Source: Frankiales bacterium | Lineage (GTDB): Bacteria > Actinomycetota > Actinomycetes > Mycobacteriales > SCTD01 | Reading direction: 5' to 3' | Assembly: GCA_025966295.1 (NCBI GenBank) | Contig: JAOPVD010000118.1 | Coordinates: 1-12,009, forward strand | DNA length: 12,009 nt | In this document: piece by piece, positions 6,535 through 12,009 of the stretch | Layout: each line of letters begins with the position of its first letter | Numbering within the stretch: the stretch's first letter is position 1 | Program-made: the position numbers and the translations under genes | Notes under the pieces: generated by a model | What the model was told of the DNA's origin: nothing | Database searches by the model: none | What the model saw: the letters and a program-made list of their open reading frames with translations, nothing else

Positions 6535-7431
6535 CTACTCCTGGGCGGCCAGGTGCACCTGGTGCCGCGCCTCGGCGACGTCCGGCGCCGGCACCACTTC
6601 GGGCCAGGGCAGCAGCTCACCGCCCTTGGCGGGGCAGAAGCGCTGGTGGTCGCACCAGTCGCAGAGCTTGCTGACCCGCGGCCGGAAGTCGCGGGCCTGG
6701 GTGGCCCGCTCGATGGCCTCCCAGAGCGCGAGCAGCTTGCGCTCGGTGGCCAGCAGGTCGCCCTCGTCGGGGGAGTAGGCCAGCACCTCCCGGTCGCCGA
6801 GGTACATCAGCTGCAGCCGCTTGGGCACCACGCCGCGGGTGCGCCAGAGCACCAGCGCGTAGAACTTCATCTGGAACAGCGCCTTGCCCTCGAACGCCTC
6901 GCCGGGGGAGCGTCCGGTCTTGTAGTCGACCACCCGCAGGTCGCCGGTGGGCGCGACGTCGAGCCGGTCGACGATGCCGCGCAGCCGCAGCCCGCCCGGC
7001 AGCACGACCTCGACGAAGGACTCCCGCTCGGCCGGGTCGAGCCGGCGCGGGTCCTCCAGCGTGAAGTACCCGTCGAGCAGCGCCTTGGCGGAGGTGAGCC
7101 AGGTGGCCACCTCGGTCTCGTCGGTGAACAGCCCGGCGACGTCGGGCTCGGCCTGCTTGAGCCGGTCCCACTCCGGCGCGAGCAGCGTGGCGGCCTGCTC
7201 GGGGGTGCGCTCCGGCGCCGGCAGGTCGAACAGCCGCTCCAGCACTGCGTGCACCAGGGTGCCGCGGACGGCCGCGGACGACGGCTCCTGCGGCAGCCGG
7301 TCGATCGAGCGGTAGCGGTACAGCAGCGGGCAGGTCATGAAGTCGCCGGCGCGCGATGGCGAGAGCGACCCCACGACGGGCAGCGGCAGGTCGACCGGCT
7401 GGACCGGGACCTCGACAGGGGCGGCGCTCAT
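6535..7431 (-). CDS. RecB-family PD-(D/E)XK nuclease with predicted Fe-S cluster
   Basis: From the ATG at 7431 the product has 298 residues. The PD-(D/E)XK core is visible: GTLVHAVLE with H61, GIVDRLD with D155, VVDYKTG with D169 and K171, and FQMKFY with Q187 and Y191. Cys34 (FMTCPLLYRYR) plus C257, C260 and C266 (CDWC then FC) form the four-cysteine pattern of AddB/Cas4-type 4Fe-4S nucleases. The protein should cut or process DNA ends, but it is a stand-alone domain without a helicase. It matches the RecB-like gene beside trmI in mycobacteria (Rv2119), also divergent from trmI. The frame continues upstream to 7476, but ATG 7431 fits the fold. TACCGT (7445-7440) eight bases before the ATG could be a -10 for a nearly leaderless mRNA; AGGA is an alternative Shine-Dalgarno with a short spacer. 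Confidence 0.92.
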   Translation of the reverse strand: MSAAPVEVPVQPVDLPLPVVGSLSPSRAGDFMTCPLLYRYRSIDRLPQEPSSAAVRGTLVHAVLERLFDLPAPERTPEQAATLLAPEWDRLKQAEPDVAGLFTDETEVATWLTSAKALLDGYFTLEDPRRLDPAERESFVEVVLPGGLRLRGIVDRLDVAPTGDLRVVDYKTGRSPGEAFEGKALFQMKFYALVLWRTRGVVPKRLQLMYLGDREVLAYSPDEGDLLATERKLLALWEAIERATQARDFRPRVSKLCDWCDHQRFCPAKGGELLPWPEVVPAPDVAEARHQVHLAAQE

Positions 7432-7475
7432 GGGTCCTGACGGTACGGCCTGGGTGCGACAGACTTCGCCTCCCA

Positions 7476-7499
7476 CGCCGTGGGGTGTGGACCACGGCG
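7476..7499. promoter_or_regulatory. Inverted repeat in divergent promoter region
   Basis: CGCCGTGG (7476-7483) and CCACGGCG (7492-7499) are perfect 8-bp arms around an 8-base loop, in the 89-base gap between the nuclease gene and the divergent small gene at 7521. It could be an operator serving both directions or a leader hairpin. High GC makes chance repeats common. Confidence 0.3.
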
Positions 7500-7520
7500 C
7501 GCGACGGACGGAGGCAGCGG

Positions 7521-7865
7521 GTGCAGGAGCCGGCGCCGCTGCTGACCGCTGTCCTCGCCGCGCTGGCCGGCGTCCGGCACGACCAGGCCGTCGCGGTCGT
7601 AGGCCCCGCTGCGGTGCTGCGCCGGGCCCTGGCCGCGGGCACCGGTGGCCCGCTCGTGGAGGAGGGCCCGGTCGACGTCGCGGTGGTCCTGACGGCGCCG
7701 GACGTGCCGGGCGCCGTGGCCCGGCTGCGGCCCGGCGGCCGGCTGGTGGCGCTGGCGGCCGACCTGGGGGCGGTCGAGCGGACCGCCGCCCGGCACGGGC
7801 TGGTGCTGCGCCACCACGAGCCGGTGGACGGTCGGGTCGCCTGGTCGGCCAGCGTGCCCACGTAG
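7521..7865 (+). CDS. Hypothetical small protein resembling a methyltransferase C-terminal fragment
   Basis: A 114-residue protein from the GTG at 7521, chosen because GGAGG (7510-7514) lies six bases upstream; the open frame to 7356 crosses the divergent nuclease gene and is not needed. VDVAVVLTAPDVPGAVARLRPGGRLVALAA (51-80) resembles the strand-helix-PGG-strand part of class I SAM methyltransferases, where LRPGG precedes a late beta strand. The glycine-rich SAM-binding motif I is not present; VAVVGPAAVLRRAL (24-37) could be a degenerate version. It is therefore either a decayed methyltransferase or a small Rossmann-like protein with another job. The TAG stop lies inside the proposed -10 of the protease gene, nine bases before its start, so the genes are tightly linked. 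Function is unknown. Confidence 0.7.
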   Translation: MQEPAPLLTAVLAALAGVRHDQAVAVVGPAAVLRRALAAGTGGPLVEEGPVDVAVVLTAPDVPGAVARLRPGGRLVALAADLGAVERTAARHGLVLRHHEPVDGRVAWSASVPT

Positions 7866-7877
7866 TCTGCTGGGGTG
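7863..7877 (+). promoter_or_regulatory. Candidate leaderless start: TAGTCT -10 six bases before GTG
   Basis: TAGTCT (7863-7868) fits TANNNT and lies six bases before the GTG at 7875, so transcription could begin at or next to the start codon. The TAG is also the stop codon of the preceding gene. No strong -35 is visible. The GGGG directly before the GTG is too close for a normal Shine-Dalgarno. Confidence 0.45.
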
Positions 7878-8984
7878 GCTGACCAGCGACCGTTGCGCGG
7901 TCTGCGCATCGCGCGGGTGGTGGGCGTCCCCATCCTGCTGGCTCCGTCCTGGTTCCTGTTCGCCGCCTACCTGGTGCTCAGCGGCCAGTCGCTGCTGCGC
8001 TCGGAGGTCGGCGACGGCACCGCCTACCTCGCGGCGGTGGTGTTCGTGGCCCTGCTGCTGCTCAGCGTCGTGCTGCACGAGCTGGGGCACTGCCTGGTGG
8101 CGCGCGCCTTCGGGCTGCCGGTGCGCAGCATCACCGTGACGCTGCTCGCCGGGCTGACCGAGATCACCGAGCCGCCCCAGACCCCGGCCCGGGAGTACGC
8201 CGTCGCCATCAGCGGGCCGATGGTGTCGCTGCTGCTGGCCGCCTGCGGGGTGGCCGCGGCCGACCTGGCGCCCAGCGGCTCGCTGCCCCGACTGCTCTGC
8301 GAGGCCTTCGCGGTGACCAACGGCGCGATCGCGGTCCTGAACCTGCTGCCCGGCCTGCCGCTCGACGGCGGCCGGGTGCTGCGCAGCATCGTCTGGCACG
8401 TCGGCAAGGACGCTGAGAAGGCCACCCGGGTCAGCGCCCGGTCCGGCATCGCCATCGGACTGTTCGTGGTACCCGTCACCGTCGTCGGGATCCTGCCGCA
8501 CCTGGGCTTCGGCGACCGGGGCGTGGCCACCGTGCTGCTGTCCGCCGCGGTCGGCACCGTCATCTACCTCGGCGCGGCCGCGAACCTCAAGCGCTCCAAG
8601 GTGGCCAGCAAGCTGCCCGCCGTGACGGTCGCGAGCCTGGCCCGGCCGGCGCTCGAGGTGACCGCCACCACCCCGCTCTCCGAGGCCGTCCGGCAGGCCC
8701 ACGAGCGGCAGGTCCGGGCGCTCGTGGTCGTCGACGGCAGCGGCCGGCTCGAGGGCATCGTCAGCGAGGCCTGGGTGCGCCAGGTGCCGATGGACCGCCG
8801 CCCCTGGGTGGTGGTCGCCGACGGGGCCCGCCGGGTCGAGGCGGGCCTGCTGCTGGCACCCGAGCTGTCCGGCGAGGCGCTGCTCGCCGCCATGCGCGCC
8901 ACGCCCGCCTCGGAGTACGTCGTACCGGGGACGCCGCCGCGGGTGCTGGTCAGCGCCGACGTCGCCGCGGCGATGGCGCTCTAA
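7875..8984 (+). CDS. M50 site-2-type membrane metalloprotease with C-terminal CBS-like region
   Basis: A 369-residue integral membrane protein. HELGH (68-72) gives the two zinc histidines and catalytic Glu, and NLLPGLPLDGGR (156-167) carries the third zinc ligand, D164. Hydrophobic segments lie near 18-36, 50-68, 109-129, 143-160, 190-208 and 216-238. Residues about 246-369 are soluble and contain a CBS-pair-like region (for example VRALVVVDGSGRLEGIVSE at 280-298), placing it in the SpoIVFB-like CBS-containing M50 group. Members cleave substrates within the membrane, often in signalling or membrane quality control; CBS domains commonly sense adenine nucleotides. No anti-sigma factor or other obvious substrate gene is adjacent. 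It lies between a small hypothetical gene and trmI, the latter only 10 bases away. Confidence 0.93.
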   Translation: MADQRPLRGLRIARVVGVPILLAPSWFLFAAYLVLSGQSLLRSEVGDGTAYLAAVVFVALLLLSVVLHELGHCLVARAFGLPVRSITVTLLAGLTEITEPPQTPAREYAVAISGPMVSLLLAACGVAAADLAPSGSLPRLLCEAFAVTNGAIAVLNLLPGLPLDGGRVLRSIVWHVGKDAEKATRVSARSGIAIGLFVVPVTVVGILPHLGFGDRGVATVLLSAAVGTVIYLGAAANLKRSKVASKLPAVTVASLARPALEVTATTPLSEAVRQAHERQVRALVVVDGSGRLEGIVSEAWVRQVPMDRRPWVVVADGARRVEAGLLLAPELSGEALLAAMRATPASEYVVPGTPPRVLVSADVAAAMAL

Positions 8985-8997
8985 CCTCTCTCCAGTG
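8982..8997 (+). promoter_or_regulatory. Candidate leaderless start for trmI: TAACCT -10 seven bases before GTG
   Basis: TAACCT (8982-8987) matches TANNNT, and its first three bases are the stop codon of the protease gene. Seven bases later comes the GTG of trmI. The bases between are pyrimidine-rich (CTCTCCA), so there is no Shine-Dalgarno. Either translation is coupled to the protease gene or a second, leaderless transcript starts here. Confidence 0.45.
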
Positions 8998-9918
8998 AGC
9001 TACGAGGCCGAACGACGACGTGGACCCCTTGCTGCCGGCGACCAGGTGCAGCTGACCGACCCCAAGGGGCGGATGCACACCATCACCCTGCAGCCGGGCA
9101 AGCAGTTCCACACCCACAAGGGGATCCTGGACCACGACAGCCTGATCGGCGGCCCGGAGGGCGTCGTCGTGCGGATCGGCATCACCGACTACCTGGCGCT
9201 GCGGCCGCTGCTGCCGGACTACGTGCTGTCGATGCCCCGCGGCGCGCAGGTCGTCTACCCCAAGGACAGCGCCAACATCGTCGGGATGGCCGACATCTTC
9301 CCCGGGGCGCACGTGGTGGAGGCCGGCGTCGGCTCCGGCGCGCTGTCGATGTCGCTGCTCCGCGCCGTCGGCGAGGGTGGCCGGCTCTCGTCGTACGAGC
9401 GCCGCGCCGACTTCGCCGACATCGCCCGCGCCAACGTCGAGCGCTTCTTCGGCGGGCCGCACCCGGCCTGGTCCATCACGGTCGGCTCGCTGCAGGACCA
9501 GCTCGTGGACACCGACGTCGACCGGGTCGTGCTGGACATGCTCGCGCCTTGGGAGTGCCTCGACGCGGTGTCGAAGGCGCTGCGCCCCGGCGGGGTGCTG
9601 TGCTGCTACGTCGCCACCACCACCCAGCTGGCCAGGACGGTCGAGGGGATGCGGGCGCACGGGACGTTCACCGAGCCGCAGTCGTGGGAGACGATGGCCC
9701 GCGGCTGGCACGTCGAGGGCCTCGCGGTCCGCCCCCAGCACAAGATGGTGGGCCACACCGGCTTCCTGTGCACCACCCGCCGGCTCGCGGACGGCGTCGA
9801 GCCGCCGCTCCGCCGCCGCCGTCCCTCCAAGGGCCAGTACGGCGAGAACCTCGCCGAGTCGGCCACCCCCGCGGACGCCGACGCCCCGAAGGAGCCCTTC
9901 CGCCCCAACCTCCCCTAG
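8995..9918 (+). CDS. trmI: tRNA (adenine(58)-N1)-methyltransferase TrmI
   Basis: The 307-residue product matches actinobacterial TrmI (Rv2118c in M. tuberculosis) along its length. It has an N-terminal beta-rich domain (about 10-90) containing FHTHKG (38-43), then YVLSMPRGAQVVYPKD (76-91), the SAM-binding motif VVEAGVGSGALS (107-118), DMLAPWE with D181 (181-187), LRPGG (196-200) and the C-terminal VRPQHKMVGHTGFL (245-258). The enzyme is a tetrameric SAM-dependent methyltransferase that makes 1-methyladenosine at position 58 in the tRNA T-loop and supports tRNA stability. The tail from about 268 is longer than in the mycobacterial protein, with a basic RRRRP cluster and an acidic/proline end. 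The GTG start lacks a Shine-Dalgarno. It is a regular neighbour of mpa in actinobacteria, without a proven functional link. Confidence 0.96.
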   Translation: MSYEAERRRGPLAAGDQVQLTDPKGRMHTITLQPGKQFHTHKGILDHDSLIGGPEGVVVRIGITDYLALRPLLPDYVLSMPRGAQVVYPKDSANIVGMADIFPGAHVVEAGVGSGALSMSLLRAVGEGGRLSSYERRADFADIARANVERFFGGPHPAWSITVGSLQDQLVDTDVDRVVLDMLAPWECLDAVSKALRPGGVLCCYVATTTQLARTVEGMRAHGTFTEPQSWETMARGWHVEGLAVRPQHKMVGHTGFLCTTRRLADGVEPPLRRRRPSKGQYGENLAESATPADADAPKEPFRPNLP

Positions 9919-9935
9919 CGCCCGACCCCCCTTCT

Positions 9936-10006
9936 CCGGTGATCCACGGAACGGGCGCCCACGTTTCGGGCGGACAAATGGGGGCGCCGGTTCCGTGGAT
10001 CACCGG
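9936..10006. repeat. 71-bp imperfect palindrome between trmI and mpa
   Basis: The outer 17-bp arms are perfect: CCGGTGATCCACGGAAC (9936-9952) and its complement at 9990-10006. After one G/G mismatch (9953/9989), seven more pairs follow (9954-9960 with 9982-9988, built on GGCGCC). The 21-base centre is AT-richer. It starts 17 bases after the trmI stop, so it can act as a terminator hairpin in either direction, although no T-tract follows. Its length and symmetry also suit a dispersed REP- or MITE-like element. Confidence 0.85.
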
Positions 10007-10060
10007 GGAAACGGCCACGTTGTCGAAGCAATGAGCAGACAGGAACCGATGCGGCGTACA

Positions 10061-10066
10061 TAGGAT
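10061..10066 (+). promoter_or_regulatory. Possible -10 element for mpa
   Basis: TAGGAT fits TANNNT and would place transcription start near 10073, leaving a leader of about 37 bases before the GTG at 10110. It overlaps the ATG at 10065, which argues against that ATG as a start. No good -35 is visible at the right distance. Confidence 0.3.
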
Positions 10067-10109
10067 GCGCACTGAGCACGACCCGACGTACGACGGGGAG
10101 GTGGAGCAG

Positions 10110-11864
10110 GTGGCAGGGACGCGCGGAGGTGGCTCCGAGGCCGAGCAGGTCGCGGAGCTGACTGCCCAGGTCGGCTTCCTGGAAGAAGAGGTCTCCGTCC
10201 TGCGGCGCAAGCTGGCCGACTCGCCCCGGCAGGTCCGGGCGCTCGAGGAGCGGCTCGCCGAGGCGCAGCAGTCCCTGGCAGGCGCCACCGGGCAGAACGA
10301 CCGGCTCGTCGGCACCCTCAAGGAGGCGCGCGACCAGATCATCGCCCTCAAGGAGGAGGTCGAGCGCCTCGCCCAGCCGCCGAGCGGGTTCGGCGTGTTC
10401 CTCGGGATCCACGACGAGGACACCATCGACATCTTCACCGGCGGCCGCAAGCTGCGCGTGACGGTGTCGCCGGCCGTCGAGGTCAAGGAGCTCCGCCGCG
10501 GCCAGGAGGTCATGCTCAACGAGGCCCTCAACGTGGTCGCGGCCCTCGAGTTCGAGCGCCAGGGCGACGTCGTGATGCTCAAGGAGCTGCTCGAGGACGG
10601 CGAGCGGGCGCTCGTCATCGGCCACACCGACGAGGAGCGGGTCGTGATGCTCGCCGACTCCCTCCAGGACCAGCCCCTTAAGGCCGGCGACTCGCTGCTG
10701 CTGGAGACCCGCAGCGGCTACGTCTACGAGCGGATCCCCAAGAGCGAGGTCGAGGAGCTCGTCCTCGAGGAGGTCCCCGACATCGACTACGCCGACATCG
10801 GCGGCCTGGCCAGCCAGATCGAGGCGATCCGCGACGCGGTCGAGCTGCCGTTCCTGCACAAGGAGCTGTTCAAGGAGCACCAGCTGCGGCCGCCGAAGGG
10901 CGTGCTGCTCTACGGCCCGCCCGGCTGCGGCAAGACGCTGATCGCCAAGGCGGTCGCGAACTCGCTGGCCAAGAAGGTCGCCGAGGTCACCGGCAAGCCG
11001 GACGGCCGCGCGTTCTTCCTCAACATCAAGGGCCCCGAGCTGCTCAACAAGTTCGTCGGCGAGACCGAGCGGCACATCCGCCTGATCTTCCAACGGGCCC
11101 GTGAGAAGGCCTCCGAGGGCACCCCGGTCATCGTGTTCTTCGACGAGATGGACTCGATCTTCCGGACCCGCGGCTCCGGCGTCTCCAGCGACGTCGAGAC
11201 CACCATCGTGCCGCAGCTGCTGAGCGAGATCGACGGCGTCGAGACCCTCGAGAACGTCGTGGTCATCGGCGCCTCCAACCGCGAGGACATGATCGACCCG
11301 GCCATCCTGCGCCCCGGCCGCCTGGACGTGAAGATCAAGATCGAGCGCCCCGACGCGGAGGCCGCGAAGGACATCTTCAGCAAGTACCTGCGCACCGACC
11401 TGCCGCTGCACGCTGACGACCTGGCCGAGCACGGCGGCTCCCGCGAGGCCACCGTCGCGGCGATGGTGCAGGGCGTCGTCGAGCGCATCTACACCGAGGC
11501 CGAGGAGAACCGCTTCCTCGAGGTCACCTACGCCGGCGGTGACAAGGAGGTCCTGTACTTCAAGGACTTCAACTCCGGCGCCATGATCGAGAACATCGTG
11601 GCCCGGGCCAAGAAGATGGCCATCAAGGACTTCCTCGAGAGCGAGCAGAAGGGGCTGCGCATGCAGCACCTGCTGAGCGCCTGCATCGATGAGTTCAAGG
11701 AGAACGAGGACCTGCCCAACACCACCAACCCCGACGACTGGGCCCGGATCTCGGGCAAGAAGGGCGAGCGGATCGTCTACATCCGCACCCTGGTCACCAG
11801 CGCGAAGGGCACGGAGACGGGCAAGTCGATCGACACCATCTCCAACACCGGCCAGTACCTGTAG
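10110..11864 (+). CDS. mpa: Proteasome-activating AAA ATPase Mpa/ARC
   Basis: I chose the GTG at 10110 because GGGGAGG (10095-10101) lies eight bases upstream, giving 584 residues; the in-frame ATG at 10065 (599 residues) has no Shine-Dalgarno. In the 584 numbering, a coiled coil spans about 8-88 (the Pup-binding region) and is followed by RLAQPPSGFG and tandem OB folds (to about 215). The AAA domain follows, with Walker A GPPGCGKT (269-276), pore-loop KFVGE (314-318), Walker B VFFDE (342-346) and arginine-finger region LRPGRLD (400-406). The C-terminus ends in GQYL, which docks Mpa on the 20S proteasome. The hexamer unfolds pupylated proteins and feeds them to PrcBA. No features suggest loss of function. 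It lies 47 bases before dop, as in other actinobacteria. Confidence 0.97.
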   Translation: MAGTRGGGSEAEQVAELTAQVGFLEEEVSVLRRKLADSPRQVRALEERLAEAQQSLAGATGQNDRLVGTLKEARDQIIALKEEVERLAQPPSGFGVFLGIHDEDTIDIFTGGRKLRVTVSPAVEVKELRRGQEVMLNEALNVVAALEFERQGDVVMLKELLEDGERALVIGHTDEERVVMLADSLQDQPLKAGDSLLLETRSGYVYERIPKSEVEELVLEEVPDIDYADIGGLASQIEAIRDAVELPFLHKELFKEHQLRPPKGVLLYGPPGCGKTLIAKAVANSLAKKVAEVTGKPDGRAFFLNIKGPELLNKFVGETERHIRLIFQRAREKASEGTPVIVFFDEMDSIFRTRGSGVSSDVETTIVPQLLSEIDGVETLENVVVIGASNREDMIDPAILRPGRLDVKIKIERPDAEAAKDIFSKYLRTDLPLHADDLAEHGGSREATVAAMVQGVVERIYTEAEENRFLEVTYAGGDKEVLYFKDFNSGAMIENIVARAKKMAIKDFLESEQKGLRMQHLLSACIDEFKENEDLPNTTNPDDWARISGKKGERIVYIRTLVTSAKGTETGKSIDTISNTGQYL

Positions 11865-11899
11865 GGCCCCAACAGCCGGTACGGCGACCCGGCGCGGCA

Positions 11900-11914
11900 T
11901 AGGCTTGCGGTATG
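11900..11914 (+). promoter_or_regulatory. Candidate leaderless start for dop: TAGGCT -10 six bases before ATG
   Basis: TAGGCT (11900-11905) fits TANNNT and is followed after six bases by the ATG at 11912. The 47-base mpa-dop gap has no Shine-Dalgarno near the ATG. This suggests dop can be transcribed separately from mpa as a leaderless mRNA. Confidence 0.45.
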
Positions 11915-12009
11915 TGCGCGCGCCGGGTGATGGGCACGGAGACGGAGTTCGGTGTCTCCACGCCCGGCCACGCCGGCGTCAACCACATGGTCGCCTCCAG
12001 CCTGGTGGT
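11912..12009 (+). CDS. dop: Deamidase/depupylase of Pup, Dop (5' end only)
   Basis: Only the first 32 codons are present; the frame is open to the right edge. The product begins MCARRVMGTETEFGVSTPG, the N-terminal strand of the Dop/PafA carboxylate-amine ligase-like fold, in which the glutamate of the GTETEFG motif takes part in ATP/metal binding. The following PGHAGVNHMVASSLVV resembles Dop (PGHPNANxMLTSSQ-type) rather than PafA, and the position right after mpa also fits Dop. The enzyme deamidates the C-terminal Gln of Pup to Glu and removes Pup from substrates. A second in-frame ATG at 11930 is possible, but 11912 better fits the family's N-terminus. pup and prcBA would be expected downstream, outside the window. 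Confidence 0.9.
   Translation, partial: MCARRVMGTETEFGVSTPGHAGVNHMVASSLV

Noticed and set aside
9936..10006. Inverted repeat as insertion-sequence ends
   Set aside because: Only 21 bases lie between the arms, with no transposase and no evident target-site duplication.
9915..11900. 661-codon open frame on the minus strand opposite mpa
   Set aside because: The plus frame is an unmistakable Mpa; the antisense frame has no motif and is a GC-skew shadow.
11912..12009. PafA instead of Dop
   Set aside because: PafA shares the GxETEFGV strand, but the PGH...N..M..SS segment and the position right after mpa fit Dop better.
1..12009. CRISPR array, tRNA, rRNA, prophage or integrase signals
   Set aside because: No regularly spaced repeats, cloverleaf candidates or phage/integrase proteins were seen.

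Overview
The window is very GC-rich DNA with dense genes, frequent GTG/TTG starts and start/stop overlaps. Together with a proteasomal ATPase (Mpa/ARC) and the start of Dop, this points to an actinomycete (Actinomycetota). The style resembles the Geodermatophilaceae, but that family-level guess is inference. No mobile element, CRISPR array, tRNA or rRNA was seen.

Left part (1-3885): glycan genes. Two GT-A family 2 glycosyltransferases lie on the minus strand and are coupled through a GTGA overlap; the second runs off the left edge. A 354-base divergent intergenic region follows, with a candidate promoter and several inverted repeats. On the plus strand a third, DPM-synthase-like GT2 is coupled through a TTGA overlap to a HAD phosphatase. 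This looks like a surface polysaccharide or glycolipid locus, but no substrate can be read from the sequence.

Middle (3882-7431, minus strand): a RecB-type PD-(D/E)XK nuclease with an apparent 4-Cys Fe-S cluster, a class II aldolase/adducin-like protein lacking the usual catalytic Glu, and an unusual tandem alpha/beta-hydrolase. In the hydrolase the first half has lost the nucleophile, and the second half has Cys at that position. The hydrolase converges on the HAD gene, and the two stop codons share a CTAG tetranucleotide.

Right part (7521-12009, plus strand): a 114-aa protein resembling a methyltransferase fragment, an M50 site-2-type protease with a C-terminal CBS-like region, the tRNA m1A58 methyltransferase TrmI, the proteasomal ATPase Mpa and the 5' end of dop. 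The nuclease / trmI / mpa / dop arrangement matches the conserved actinobacterial Pup-proteasome neighbourhood (in M. tuberculosis Rv2119, Rv2118c, Rv2115c, Rv2112c). Mpa unfolds pupylated proteins for the 20S proteasome and Dop deamidates or removes Pup; pup and prcBA would be expected just beyond the right edge.

Two non-coding signals stand out. One is a 71-bp near-perfect palindrome (25-bp arms, one mismatch) between trmI and mpa. The other is a repeated TANNNT-N6/7-start-codon arrangement without a Shine-Dalgarno at the M50, trmI and dop starts, suggesting leaderless transcription; in two of the three the -10 hexamer contains the stop codon of the preceding gene.
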